A stretch of 36,900 bases of DNA from Parageobacillus caldoxylosilyticus NBRC 107762 (GCF_000632715.1 NZ_BAWO01000059.1:1-36900), one strand, 5' to 3'; positions 9,057 to 17,210 are shown, counted from the stretch's first letter. Notes: generated by a model not told the origin, from the letters alone. Program-made: numbers and translations.

Positions 9057-10646
9057 TTAACTTTGTACGGCATTTGTTTTTAATAATTCTCTCAGTTTAA
9101 AACGTTGAATTTTTCCTGTTGCGGTTTTAGGAAGTTCATCAATAAATTCGATGATACGAGGATACTTGTAGTGGGCTAAATGTTGTTTCGCAAAGTTTTT
9201 CAACTCTTCTTCCTTCTCTTTGGAACCTTCGATTCCGTCTTTTAAAACAACGAATGCTTTTGGAATGACGAGATTTTTCTCATTCTCTGCACCGACTACG
9301 GCTACTTCTAATACATCATCATGCTGAAGAAGACAATTTTCTATTTCGATCGGAGAGACCCAAATTCCTCCAACTTTTAACATATCGTCCGAACGTCCGC
9401 AATACCAATAATACCCTTCCTCATCTTTATAGTATTTGTCACCGATATGAAGCCATTCGCCGACAAATTTTTTCTTATTTTGTTCATGAAGGTTCCAGTA
9501 TCCATGGGCAATACAATCCCCCCGAACTACCAAATCTCCCACTTCATTCGGAGGCAATTCTGTCCCTTGATTATCGATAATTTTTACGTCGAATCCTGGA
9601 ACAACTTTTCCTGAGCTTCCTTCTTTCACATCCCCGATGCGGTTCGATATAAAAATATGAAGAGCTTCCGTCGAACCGATTCCATCTAGAATATCTACAT
9701 TGTACAACTCTTTCCACTTCCGATAAAATGCCGGTGGCAGGGCTTCGCCAGCGGAAACGCAAACGCGAAGTGAACTGAGGTCAAATCGTTTTCCTGTTTT
9801 CAACGCATAATCGATCATAGCTCCATACAAGGTTGGAACGCCGAAGAAGATGGTTGGTTTATATGTTTCAATCGCTTGAAACATCGTTTCAGGTGATGGA
9901 CGTTCTTTCACAAGTACAGTGGAAGCACCGACGCCTAAAGGAAAATACATGCCTCCGCCAAGACCGTAAGCAAAATAAAGTTTGGACGCGGAAAGACAAC
10001 GATCCTCTTCCGTAATAAAGAGTACTTGTTTCGCATAGGTGTTCAGCGCATATTCCATATCATGCTGTAAATGGATAATCCCTTTTGGAGCGCCGGTACT
10101 GCCGGAACTAAACAACCAGAAAGCCGCATCATCTCTGTTAGTAGGTGCCGTTTCGAGCATTTTGCTTGCACGATTGAGCAAACGATAAAAATCAATAGTC
10201 CCATCTGGCAATTTGTTAACGCTTTCATTGATAACGATGATATGTTCCAAAAATAAAAACCGATCCTTTAAATGTTGAATGTTTGCCCAAAGATCTTCAT
10301 GGATAATTAATCCTTTCGCACGGCTGTTGTTTAAAAAATATTCATAATCAGATGGCTGCATCATGGTGTTTACCGGAATTGGGACAGCACCAATTTTAAT
10401 TGCACCAAAAAAAACATAAATGAATTCTGGCGTATCATGACAAACCATTACGATACGATCTTCCATCTTATAACCGAGTTCCCGCAACATATTTCCCGCT
10501 TGATTTACTTTTTCTTGCAAATCTTGATAACGTATCAACTGATCACGATAATAGATTGCAACTTTCTCTCCCAATCCCCTGTTGACATTTTCATCAATAA
10601 ACAGATCGGCGGCATTGTAAAGCAAACCTAATCCGCGTAATTCCAT
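9057..10646 (-). CDS. Benzoate-CoA ligase-family enzyme (AMP-forming)
   Basis: This enzyme of 529 residues activates an aromatic carboxylate to its CoA thioester with ATP. The adenylation motifs are all there: S-S-G-S-T-G-A-P-K-G at 180-189, A-Y-G-L-G-G-G-M-Y-F-P-L-G-V-G-A, G-I-G-S-T-E-A, the Y-Y-W-Y-C-G-R-S-D-D-M-L-K-V-G-G hinge, and the catalytic lysine in P-K-T-A-T-G-K-I-Q-R near the C-terminus. The K-L-Y-F-A-Y-G-L-G block and the length fit benzoate-CoA ligases better than phenylacetate-CoA ligases (PaaK, about 430-440 residues, different motif order). It heads a two-gene unit with the thioesterase. Whether the natural substrate is benzoate, a hydroxybenzoate or another aryl acid cannot be told here. 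It is the main reason to question a plain phenylacetate pathway. Confidence 0.85.
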   Translation of the reverse strand: MELRGLGLLYNAADLFIDENVNRGLGEKVAIYYRDQLIRYQDLQEKVNQAGNMLRELGYKMEDRIVMVCHDTPEFIYVFFGAIKIGAVPIPVNTMMQPSDYEYFLNNSRAKGLIIHEDLWANIQHLKDRFLFLEHIIVINESVNKLPDGTIDFYRLLNRASKMLETAPTNRDDAAFWLFSSGSTGAPKGIIHLQHDMEYALNTYAKQVLFITEEDRCLSASKLYFAYGLGGGMYFPLGVGASTVLVKERPSPETMFQAIETYKPTIFFGVPTLYGAMIDYALKTGKRFDLSSLRVCVSAGEALPPAFYRKWKELYNVDILDGIGSTEALHIFISNRIGDVKEGSSGKVVPGFDVKIIDNQGTELPPNEVGDLVVRGDCIAHGYWNLHEQNKKKFVGEWLHIGDKYYKDEEGYYWYCGRSDDMLKVGGIWVSPIEIENCLLQHDDVLEVAVVGAENEKNLVIPKAFVVLKDGIEGSKEKEEELKNFAKQHLAHYKYPRIIEFIDELPKTATGKIQRFKLRELLKTNAVQS

Positions 10647-10685
10647 CTTCCACCATCCTATATTATTATTTTAATTATATAATCG

Positions 10686-10743
10686 ACACGGAAGCCGCCC
10701 GAAATGAGTATGGATCTTCATTCATTTCAGGAGGCTTCTGTGT
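10686..10743 (-). terminator. Long imperfect hairpin between hydratase and ligase genes
   Basis: ACACGGAAGCC..CCCGAAATGA pairs with TCATTTCAGG..GGCTTCTGTGT over about 22 positions with a few mismatches and a loop of about 12. It lies just after the hydratase stop (10778), reading leftward, and is followed by an AT-rich stretch with only a weak T-run. It probably ends the hydratase transcript and separates it from the ligase unit. Confidence 0.55.
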
Positions 10744-10777
10744 GCAAATATTGAAATGGAACAACTAGTCTTTAAAA

Positions 10778-11578
10778 TTAAATTCCTTTCCAATTTGGTT
10801 TCCGTTTTTCCAAAAATGCACTTAATCCTTCTTTCGCATCTTCCGAACGGAACAATAAGTTTTGAAGTTCTCCTTCGTAGCGGATCGCCACGTTTAACGG
10901 CATTTCTTTTCCGTTCATAATGGCGAGCTTGATGTTGGATACCGCATATGTCGCACTATTGACGATCTTTCTCGCATATTCCAATGTTCTTTCTCTCGTT
11001 TCCGCTTGCGGGAACACTTTGTTTACTAGTCCGATTTCCAGTGCTTCCTGCGGCGTAATCGTTTCCCCTGTAATGTTCATATCCAGGGCTCTGGAGTATC
11101 CGATTAAACGGGCTAAACGCTGCGTTCCGCCTGTTCCTGCCAACACGCCAAGGGATACTTCCGGCAATCCGATTTTTCCTGCTTCATCTCCCATGAAACG
11201 AAGGTCGCAAGCCAGGGCCATTTCTAATCCACCGCCTACGGTATGCCCTTCTAAACATGCAATGTACACTTGCGGAGAGCGGGCGATTTTATCCAATGTT
11301 TCATTGCAGAACAAACAAAATTGCGTTTTAAAGCGCGGATCTGCTGCTTTCAAAAAATTGATGTCCGCACCAGCAGAGAAAAACTTCGGAACATCGCTCA
11401 TTAATACGACGACTTTAATATCCGGATCAAAACGAAGGTCATCAATCGCCGCGTTGAATTCTTGATAAAATTCAAGATCGTAAGCATTGGTTTTATTGAT
11501 GTGAAGATGGATTTCCGCGATTCCGTTATCTTTTACCACCGTTAAATTTTTCTTTTTTACAGTTGTTTCAACCGACAT
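10778..11578 (-). CDS. Enoyl-CoA hydratase/isomerase, copy 1
   Basis: This 266-residue crotonase-fold enzyme has both catalytic glutamates of true hydratases, E119 in G-G-G-L-E-M and E140 in G-L-P-E-V-S-L-G. It also has the oxyanion-hole segments F-S-A-G-A-D-I and T-V-G-G-G. AAAGGAG is 8 bases before ATG 11578, so I reject the upstream in-frame TTG at 11596. From residue 9 to the end the protein matches copy 2 at 16410-17210 residue for residue, with only about five silent base differences seen. The first eight codons and the flanking DNA are unrelated. It lies 124 bases downstream of paaC in the same direction. In an aryl-CoA pathway it would hydrate or isomerise a ring-opened or ring-epoxide CoA intermediate, like PaaF/PaaG, but which step is unknown. 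Confidence 0.9.
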   Translation of the reverse strand: MSVETTVKKKNLTVVKDNGIAEIHLHINKTNAYDLEFYQEFNAAIDDLRFDPDIKVVVLMSDVPKFFSAGADINFLKAADPRFKTQFCLFCNETLDKIARSPQVYIACLEGHTVGGGLEMALACDLRFMGDEAGKIGLPEVSLGVLAGTGGTQRLARLIGYSRALDMNITGETITPQEALEIGLVNKVFPQAETRERTLEYARKIVNSATYAVSNIKLAIMNGKEMPLNVAIRYEGELQNLLFRSEDAKEGLSAFLEKRKPNWKGI

Positions 11579-11701
11579 AAAATATTCTCCTTTCAAATTT
11601 TTAATTTATTAGAATAATTAGGTTTGCGTTTTTCTTTAAATGAACCATTCCATGGTGTGCCGAGTTTCAAATATTACTCCTGATTCAGGCATGATCGTCA
11701 C

Positions 11702-12349
11702 TCACTTCATATGAACAAGATGTTCGGTATTGAATTCTTTTAATTGTTCTTTAAATTTCTCCGTTAATTTCACGTTTTTCGGCAGGTATCCTTCCGTTTG
11801 TAATTTTTGGTTTTGTTCAACTTTCGCAAGCCATGCATATACTTCATCAATAATCCCATTCAATGATTCCCTAAATCTATGAGGAACGGCCCCCTGATCA
11901 TGACGAAGCTGTTTGGCCCAATTTTTGGCGTATATAATATGATCTTTCTGTTCTCGAATAAGCTTTTGAATTCGGGAGGCGACTTTGGAGTGGCTTGATT
12001 CAAGTGTGGATTGCAATACGATGTGAATCGCAGTATTCACAGTGTATAGTGCGGCGATAAGCGAAATCCAGTTATGAACGTTTACAACTCCTCTGAATGC
12101 TTTTCCTGTTTGTCCGCGAATCTCCGCTTTTTTTCCTTTCACTCCTCTTAAATCAAAGCACCAATTGTATAATAGCCTCGCATGGCCTAATTCTCCTTGA
12201 GCCATGGCAACAGCAGCCAATGTTGCTTCCAAATTCGGTCCACTCACACCGATTTCCACCAAACGGTCACCAAGCATATATTTGTTATCAGCGATGGTTT
12301 CTAGCAACTCGATAAATGAATGTACACCTAGTTGCATTTCGCTCATCAT
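11702..12349 (-). CDS. paaC: PaaC-like structural subunit of a ring-oxidising diiron complex
   Basis: The 215-residue product is a PaaA/PaaC-family helical protein. It keeps the first metal-type motif as G-E-L-G-H (E53, H56), but the second is degraded to E-Q-K-D-H near 133-137. That is expected for PaaC, which supports the catalytic PaaA without binding iron. Family PaaC proteins are usually about 250-275 residues, so this one is short. The ATG at 12349 overlaps the paaB stop (ATGA) and has AAGGAG 8 bases upstream, indicating translational coupling. It is the last gene of the unit paaA-paaD-paaB-paaC. In known systems PaaA and PaaC form the core heteromer of the phenylacetyl-CoA 1,2-epoxidase. 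Confidence 0.82.
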   Translation of the reverse strand: MMSEMQLGVHSFIELLETIADNKYMLGDRLVEIGVSGPNLEATLAAVAMAQGELGHARLLYNWCFDLRGVKGKKAEIRGQTGKAFRGVVNVHNWISLIAALYTVNTAIHIVLQSTLESSHSKVASRIQKLIREQKDHIIYAKNWAKQLRHDQGAVPHRFRESLNGIIDEVYAWLAKVEQNQKLQTEGYLPKNVKLTEKFKEQLKEFNTEHLVHMK

Positions 12350-12582
12350 GATTCATCTCCTTTTTCGGCAAATAACCCATCTGGTTTTCTTACCCACACT
12401 AATTGGTCCCTGTCAACGACAACCATCTCCGACCAATCTTCTTCATCGTAAGTAAAAGATGCATATATTTTCGCGAGTTCTTTATTTTCCGCTTCTACGG
12501 TGCCGATGTACATTAAGTGATCTCCCCTCTTGATGCGAGCAAAAACATCAAAGGTAGACCTTCTTTCTTTTTCGATGATCAT
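12346..12582 (-). CDS. paaB: PaaB-like small subunit
   Basis: I start at ATG 12582, which overlaps the paaD stop as ATGA and lies about 10 bases after a GGGGGG run. The in-frame upstream codon at 12600 lies inside paaD and has no binding site. The 78-residue product reads S-T-F-D-V-F-A-R-I-K-R-G-D-H-L-M-Y-I-G-T-V-E-A near its start and W-V-R-K-P-D-G-L-F at its end, both PaaB-family features (F-x-V-F ... G-S-V-x-A-x). PaaB bridges PaaAC dimers in the phenylacetyl-CoA epoxidase. Family members are usually 95 residues or more, so this subunit is also trimmed. Confidence 0.78.
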   Translation of the reverse strand: MIIEKERRSTFDVFARIKRGDHLMYIGTVEAENKELAKIYASFTYDEEDWSEMVVVDRDQLVWVRKPDGLFAEKGDES

Positions 12583-12905
12583 CTTGCGCTTACCCCCCAA
12601 TATTTCAATTTCTCCCGTCCTTCAGGGCTTAAGCGGTCAACCGTCCAAGGAGGATCCCAAACAACATTGATATTGACCGTTTTCACTTCCTCTTCTTCCA
12701 GCAGTCTTTTTTTAATATCGCTTTCAATCCATTCCATACAGGCGCAGGAAACAGCGGTATATGTCATCGTAATGTCGATTTCGTCGCCGTTCTTTTTAAT
12801 ATCATAGATCAAGCCCATATCCACAACACTAATCGGAAATTCAGGATCCATGACTTCCTTGAGCGCTTCCCAATATTTTTGCGTATCCGTGCTTACCTTT
12901 TCCAT
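12579..12905 (-). CDS. paaD: PaaD-like MIP18 (DUF59) domain protein lacking the zinc ribbon
   Basis: The product has 108 residues. M-D-P-E-F-P-I-S-V-V-D-M-G-L-I-Y is the MIP18/DUF59 signature. It also has the central cysteines S-C-A-C-M and the segment V-V-W-D-P-P-W-T-V-D-R-L-S-P-E-G-R-E-K-L. Full PaaD of E. coli is about 165 residues and adds a four-cysteine zinc ribbon at the C-terminus, which is absent here. A separate 57-residue gene at 18981-19154 encodes exactly that ribbon. MIP18-type proteins act in iron-sulfur or metal-centre assembly, so a maturation role for the oxygenase or its reductase is likely. The start at ATG 12905 shares one base with the paaA stop (TGATG). Confidence 0.85.
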   Translation of the reverse strand: MEKVSTDTQKYWEALKEVMDPEFPISVVDMGLIYDIKKNGDEIDITMTYTAVSCACMEWIESDIKKRLLEEEEVKTVNINVVWDPPWTVDRLSPEGREKLKYWGVSAR

Positions 12906-13840
12906 CACACTACCTCTTTTCTTAGCTGTTCTAATTCTTTTGCTCCTTTTTGAATTCTTTCAACAAACTGTTTATTTTTTGGTCCGCGTTGTTTGAAGCG
13001 TTTAATCACGTTTTCCCATGTATCCGGCTGATCAAATAGCCACTTTTTGTTCACAGGATCAAATTTGCAAGGGAACGGTACATCTAGTACATATTTTTGC
13101 TGCTGTTCATCATAGTGGGCTGGTACTTTCACGCCGATCGATTCACAGAAAGGAACAGCCGTTGACAACCATTTTTGGCGAAGCTCATCATTCGTCCTGC
13201 CTTTTAAGCGATATTCAAGCTGTGCCGATCGGCTTTTCAAACCATCCGCAACCCCAAAGAACTCCAGCGCCATTAAAAACATCCAATCCACCGCTTTTTG
13301 CACTTCCTCGCGCAATTCGGGATCTTGCATCGCTGTTCTCATGATGACTTCACCGTTTCGAAGGTGAAACAATTCCTCTTTATCCACCTTTACTAAAGCT
13401 CGTTTCCACGGACCATATGAGGTATGTTCAAAAGCATCTCCAAGCAGCGTATATCCAGCGCGGTCGAAGAAGGCGTTAAACACGCCAAATTCAATCCAAT
13501 TAGAAAGTTCAAAGTCAAAAGCATACGGATTTTTCCAACGATGCGGCTCTCTGTTATACAGCAAATCGTCTACGTCTTCGCCTAAATCTTTTAACAAACG
13601 ATAAGCGATGTGGGCATGACCGATTTCGTCCTGCATGATCGCTAATGCAGTAATCTTGCTGTTCAATGTAGGGGCTTGATCGTAAACCGTTAGTAAAGGA
13701 GGAATGCTTAATAATTCCGTATCTCCAACAATGAGTAACGTTTGTTTTAGCGCGTTCAAATATTCCTCATTCATGTCTTCCAGCCCTTCAACGATAAACC
13801 CGTTTTGAACCTTTTCTTTTAAAAGAGCTGCCTTATCCAT
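12905..13840 (-). CDS. paaA: PaaA-like catalytic diiron subunit of an aryl-CoA epoxidase
   Basis: The product is 311 residues. Carboxylate-bridged diiron ligands are visible: E42 (G-D-T-E-L-L), E72-x-x-H75 (Q-D-E-I-G-H-A-H), D126 (F-F-D-R-A-G), and E156-x-x-H159 (K-E-E-L-F-H-L-R-N-G-E). This is the order of the PaaA family, whose best-known member makes the 1,2-epoxide of phenylacetyl-CoA. AGAGGTG lies 7 bases before ATG 13840. It is the first gene of a tightly overlapped unit with paaD, paaB and paaC, under a strong promoter and operator at 13857-13920. No PaaE reductase is encoded in the window. Because the linked ligase is of benzoate type and all partner subunits are short, the substrate may differ from phenylacetyl-CoA. 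Confidence 0.88.
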   Translation of the reverse strand: MDKAALLKEKVQNGFIVEGLEDMNEEYLNALKQTLLIVGDTELLSIPPLLTVYDQAPTLNSKITALAIMQDEIGHAHIAYRLLKDLGEDVDDLLYNREPHRWKNPYAFDFELSNWIEFGVFNAFFDRAGYTLLGDAFEHTSYGPWKRALVKVDKEELFHLRNGEVIMRTAMQDPELREEVQKAVDWMFLMALEFFGVADGLKSRSAQLEYRLKGRTNDELRQKWLSTAVPFCESIGVKVPAHYDEQQQKYVLDVPFPCKFDPVNKKWLFDQPDTWENVIKRFKQRGPKNKQFVERIQKGAKELEQLRKEVV

Positions 13841-13856
13841 TTTTTCACCTCTCTGT

Positions 13857-13920
13857 ATTATGTTTTTTTATTGATCGTCTGTTTAACATAATATTAATCC
13901 ACCCAAAACAACTTTGTCAA
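13857..13920 (-). promoter_or_regulatory. paaA promoter with 36-bp inverted-repeat operator
   Basis: Reading leftward, TTGACA (13915-13920) and TAATAT (13891-13896) are separated by 18 bases, a strong sigma-A promoter. Overlapping and following the -10 box is an inverted repeat spanning 13857-13892: ATTATGTT, 20 bases, AACATAAT, with TCGT near its centre. The same layout, base for base in spacing, precedes the PaaD zinc-ribbon gene at 19176-19239. A repressor bound here would block the promoter. Confidence 0.78.
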
Positions 13921-14291
13921 CGTAAAAATAAGAAAAATATGAAAATTTAATTTTATGATTATTTTCAGAAATTCATTTAGAAAATATAAGGAATTTGAAA
14001 AGACTTCCTAAAGTTGAAAAACATCAACATGATACTGCGGCTATAACACTTATTAAACGATCGTATAATTTTATACAATAACATATAGAAGTCATTGCTG
14101 CACTCCCGAAGATTCCAGATATATGCATGTGAATTTTTTAACACCTACTTATCGCTTCATACGCCACATGAATGGTTTCTGTAGCCGCAAGGGCCTTTGG
14201 CGCATTGATTCTGTGCAAGCGGTGTGTGCGCTTCTTGTGCCCATCCCCCCCTGAAAATAGCTAACAGCGGCGCAAGTTTGGTGCAAGCAAA
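13921..14291. other. Intergenic gap upstream of the paaA promoter; no supported gene
   Basis: The stretch is AT-rich to about 14140. It then becomes less AT-rich, with a minus-strand open frame that ends soon and resembles nothing I know. I see no RNA gene or repeat here. Confidence 0.45.
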
Positions 14292-14292
14292 T

Positions 14293-14324
14293 AAAAAAGA
14301 GCGCAAAGCTTAAGCTATGCGCCC
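14293..14324 (-). terminator. Terminator overlapping the hydrolase stop codon
   Basis: On the minus strand GGGCGCATAGCTTAAGCTTTGCGCTC folds into a long stem with few mismatches and is followed by TTTTTT. The TAG stop of the hydrolase gene lies inside the ascending arm. It ends the paaX-hydrolase transcript. Confidence 0.8.
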
Positions 14325-15301
14325 TTTTCAACATTGTGTTTATAAAATATAATACCGTTTCGTTCACCTTTGATTAATTGATTCATTGACACTAGATATT
14401 CCAAATGGGCCAATGTTTCAGCGATGGCAAATCTCCATTGATGAGGTGACAACTTTTTATGCTGAAACACTTCACTGGCAATTTTATAAGCAGTTTGGCC
14501 GTCTTTCGCAAGGGAAAACATTTGATTTAGCCGTTTTTCATGATGCAGGCGAATTTCTGAAATTCTTTCTTGAATTTGATGAATAACGGCTCCATGAGCC
14601 GGAAGAACCAATTTTATGTCCAACTCATCTATTTTATTTAATGAAGAAAAATAATCTTTAAGGGGATTAGGACGGCATCCCGGCCATAAACTAATGTTTG
14701 GCGTAATCTTATCTAACACATGATCGGCAGCAAGGAGCAAACGCTGTTCCGGCTGATAAAAATTTACAAGCCCATCACTGTGGCCTGGTACTGGAATAAC
14801 CCTCCAAGTTTTCCCGCCCAATGTCACTTCTTTTTCCTCTAAAACAGTAAGAGAAGGAAGGGGCGTTACATGTTTGGATAGTTTTTTCATGTTCTCTTCA
14901 ATTTGAGCGGCAAGGCTGTCCGGGACGCCATTTTGTCTGCAAATCGCACCGACTCGGCTAGCCTGCCGGCTGTTTTGTCCCCAAACACGCTCAGCCATTA
15001 CATAGTCTTCTTTGCTGATAAATACTTTTGCTCCCGTTAACTCCTGCATCCATCCAGCCAAACCAAAATGATCGGGATGAAAATGCGTTAAATAAATAGA
15101 ACGGATATTTTTCGGATTCACGCTCAGTTGTTTAAAAACTTGTTTCCACGTATCCACCGCATCAGGATAATGAAACCCTGCATCCACTAAACTCCACCCA
15201 TCCGCTTCTTGAAATAAATAGCAATAAACGTATTTCATCGGAAAAGGTACCGGGATGGGAATCCGATATATTTTTTCTTCAATTTGCTCAATATTTAACA
15301 T
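14315..15301 (-). CDS. Metallo-beta-lactamase-fold hydrolase
   Basis: The 328-residue protein carries the metal motif T-H-F-H-P-D-H at 72-78, followed by P-V-P-G-H-S-D-G, A-A-D-H-V-L-D and L-P-A-H-G. These are the expected ligands of a dinuclear metallo-beta-lactamase-fold hydrolase, like the B. subtilis YqjP/YobT type. Such enzymes hydrolyse thioesters, lactones or other esters. TAGGTG precedes ATG 15301 with good spacing, and the gene lies 21 bases after paaX, so the two are one transcript. Linkage to the regulator and the ring oxygenase suggests it opens or hydrolyses a CoA intermediate of the pathway, but the reaction cannot be named from sequence. Confidence 0.82.
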   Translation of the reverse strand: MLNIEQIEEKIYRIPIPVPFPMKYVYCYLFQEADGWSLVDAGFHYPDAVDTWKQVFKQLSVNPKNIRSIYLTHFHPDHFGLAGWMQELTGAKVFISKEDYVMAERVWGQNSRQASRVGAICRQNGVPDSLAAQIEENMKKLSKHVTPLPSLTVLEEKEVTLGGKTWRVIPVPGHSDGLVNFYQPEQRLLLAADHVLDKITPNISLWPGCRPNPLKDYFSSLNKIDELDIKLVLPAHGAVIHQIQERISEIRLHHEKRLNQMFSLAKDGQTAYKIASEVFQHKKLSPHQWRFAIAETLAHLEYLVSMNQLIKGERNGIIFYKHNVEKGA

Positions 15302-15322
15302 AAAAATTCACCTACTTGTAAA

Positions 15323-16198
15323 TTAAATAATGTCCATAAAAGGATTTATCGCTCTGTCCCGATTAGCAACGAATTTACAATCAGGGGCCTTTTCAAATAA
15401 TGTCTCAAAATATCTTATTGCTGGCACTGATAAAAGCTGGTGAACATTGAAGAAGAGCTCCCTTGCTTTTGTCCCACTCCAATCCGGAGGCAAAAGATCA
15501 TTCGGAAAACTTGGATCAATAAAGAAAAATTTCCGATATTCGTGAACAAGCTTCGTTCTTTCAATAAAACATTCTCTGTCTGACAATTCATTGTTCCATG
15601 CACGTTCTTTGAAATCATCAAATTTTTTTCGATATTTTTCAATGAACATATCATATTCTTTCGCGATTTCATCGAAATTCCATCCTCTTTGAATCAATTC
15701 TTGATTATCATGAGAAACAATCGAGCTTGAAGTAAAAAGAATGACGTATGGTTCCAAGTGATAGTCTTTAATGAATTCCATCACTTGTTTTTCAACAGGA
15801 TTCGGGCTTGCCCATGTGCCATGGGAAATCAAGCCAAATCCCATCAAGCTTAACTCCTTTCGAATTTGGTTGCGAAGCTCTCTTTTTTCCTCGGGAACCG
15901 AGTACGTTAAAATCCGCCAGTAACCGTCCCATTTGTAGTTTCTCATCGAATACACGCGGGTAAACCCGTCCATCATCGTTCTCTTTCCTTTACTTGTAAG
16001 AGAATAATAGCTGTTATTGCCAATTTTTCTAACTTTGAAAAAACCTTGCTGCACCATCCTTAAAGCGGCTCCTCGGATGGAAGATTCGGAAATGCCAAAA
16101 TGGGACATCATATTAATTAAACTTCCGATCCATACTTCATTGCCATAATGTTGAATGTACTCACCAAATAAGGTAAACATTAGAGCTCTTGGCCTCAT
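15323..16198 (-). CDS. paaX: PaaX-family transcriptional regulator
   Basis: The 291-residue protein has a winged-helix N-terminus (S-E-S-S-I-R-G-A-A-L-R-M-V-Q-Q-G) and the PaaX middle domain (W-D-G-Y-W-R-I-L-T-Y-S-V-P-E-E-K-R). It also has the conserved L-S-L-M-G-F-G-L-I-S-H-G-T-W-A-S-P turn. PaaX represses phenylacetate genes and is released by phenylacetyl-CoA in E. coli. Here it is transcribed with a hydrolase and is the only regulator gene in the island, so it is the leading candidate to bind the shared 36-bp operator. Two short inverted repeats precede its own gene (16253 and 16344). The ribosome binding site before ATG 16198 is weak. Confidence 0.88.
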   Translation of the reverse strand: MRPRALMFTLFGEYIQHYGNEVWIGSLINMMSHFGISESSIRGAALRMVQQGFFKVRKIGNNSYYSLTSKGKRTMMDGFTRVYSMRNYKWDGYWRILTYSVPEEKRELRNQIRKELSLMGFGLISHGTWASPNPVEKQVMEFIKDYHLEPYVILFTSSSIVSHDNQELIQRGWNFDEIAKEYDMFIEKYRKKFDDFKERAWNNELSDRECFIERTKLVHEYRKFFFIDPSFPNDLLPPDWSGTKARELFFNVHQLLSVPAIRYFETLFEKAPDCKFVANRDRAINPFMDII

Positions 16199-16252
16199 AG
16201 CTACTCACACCCGTCTTTTTTTGAATTTTGCCTCTTTTTTTATTATGCTAGA

Positions 16253-16358
16253 TGAAATTTCATTTTTACAAGTTGTTTCTTAGTAAAAAACTTGCCGATT
16301 GGCGAGTTTGTTGCTCATGAGAAGCTGTTTCGCTTATTTTAGATGAAACTATATTTCA
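16253..16358 (-). promoter_or_regulatory. Pair of TGAAA/TTTCA inverted repeats before paaX
   Basis: TGAAATTTCA (16253-16262) and TGAAAC-TAT-ATTTCA (16344-16358) both sit in a shared T-A-G-A-T-G-A-A-A context, about 90 bases apart, upstream of the paaX start. They differ from the 36-bp operator and may be an autoregulatory site or sites for a second factor. Confidence 0.35.
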
Positions 16359-16363
16359 CGCTA

Positions 16364-16404
16364 TGAAAAAACATATCGGCCAAGGTGACCGATATGTTTT
16401 TTCA
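16364..16404 (-). terminator. Strong terminator after hydratase copy 2
   Basis: TGAAAAAACATATCGG pairs perfectly with CCGATATGTTTTTTCA around a 9-base loop. It lies six bases past the hydratase stop and works on the minus strand. Because of its symmetry it could act in both directions. Confidence 0.9.
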
Positions 16405-16409
16405 TTCTA

Positions 16410-17210
16410 TTAAATTCCTTTCCAATTTGGTTTCCGTTTTTCCAAAAATGCACTTAATCCTTCTTTCGCATCTTCCGAACGGAACAATAAGTTTTGAAGT
16501 TCTCCTTCGTAGCGGATCGCCACGTTTAACGGCATTTCTTTTCCGTTCATAATGGCGAGCTTGATGTTGGATACCGCATATGTCGCACTATTGACGATCT
16601 TTCTCGCATATTCCAATGTTCTTTCTCTCGTTTCCGCTTGCGGGAACACTTTGTTTACTAGTCCGATTTCCAGTGCTTCCTGCGGCGTAATCGTTTCCCC
16701 TGTAATGTTCATATCCAGGGCTCTGGAGTATCCGATTAAACGGGCTAAACGCTGCGTTCCACCCGTTCCTGCCAACACGCCAAGGGATACTTCCGGCAAT
16801 CCGATTTTTCCTGCTTCATCTCCCATGAAACGAAGGTCGCAAGCCAGGGCCATTTCTAATCCGCCGCCTACGGTATGCCCTTCTAAACATGCAATGTACA
16901 CTTGCGGAGAGCGGGCGATTTTATCCAATGTTTCATTGCAGAACAAACAAAATTGCGTTTTAAAGCGCGGATCTGCTGCTTTCAAAAAATTGATGTCCGC
17001 ACCAGCAGAGAAAAACTTCGGAACATCGCTCATTAATACAACGACTTTAATATCCGGATCAAAACGAAGGTCATCAATCGCCGCGTTGAATTCTTGATAA
17101 AATTCAAGATCGTAAGCATTGGTTTTATTGATGTGAAGATGGATTTCCGCGATCCCGTTATCTTTTACCACCGTTAAATTTTTCTTTTCAATTGCAACTG
17201 CTTCTGACAT
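16410..17210 (-). CDS. Enoyl-CoA hydratase/isomerase, copy 2
   Basis: The 266-residue product is identical to copy 1 (10778-11578) from residue 9 onward, including E119 and E140 and the F-S-A-G-A-D-I oxyanion segment. Only about five base differences were seen along the shared coding stretch, all silent. The N-terminal eight residues (MSEAVAIE versus MSVETTVK) and the upstream DNA differ, and downstream similarity ends at the stop codon. Upstream lies a third, weaker copy of the operator (17229-17264). An AT-rich gap of 124 bases separates it from the aldehyde dehydrogenase gene. Having two identical enzymes in separate transcripts suggests either dosage or maintenance by gene conversion. Confidence 0.9.
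   Translation of the reverse strand: MSEAVAIEKKNLTVVKDNGIAEIHLHINKTNAYDLEFYQEFNAAIDDLRFDPDIKVVVLMSDVPKFFSAGADINFLKAADPRFKTQFCLFCNETLDKIARSPQVYIACLEGHTVGGGLEMALACDLRFMGDEAGKIGLPEVSLGVLAGTGGTQRLARLIGYSRALDMNITGETITPQEALEIGLVNKVFPQAETRERTLEYARKIVNSATYAVSNIKLAIMNGKEMPLNVAIRYEGELQNLLFRSEDAKEGLSAFLEKRKPNWKGI

Noticed and set aside
10920-11465. 181-residue frame on the plus strand inside hydratase copy 1, repeated at 16552-17097
   Set aside because: It is the antisense shadow of the duplicated hydratase. The identity of the two frames follows from the gene duplication, and there is no binding site or family resemblance.
14149-14367. 72-residue minus-strand frame across the terminator after the hydrolase
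   Set aside because: It overlaps the hydrolase gene end and the terminator hairpin, and has no recognisable features.
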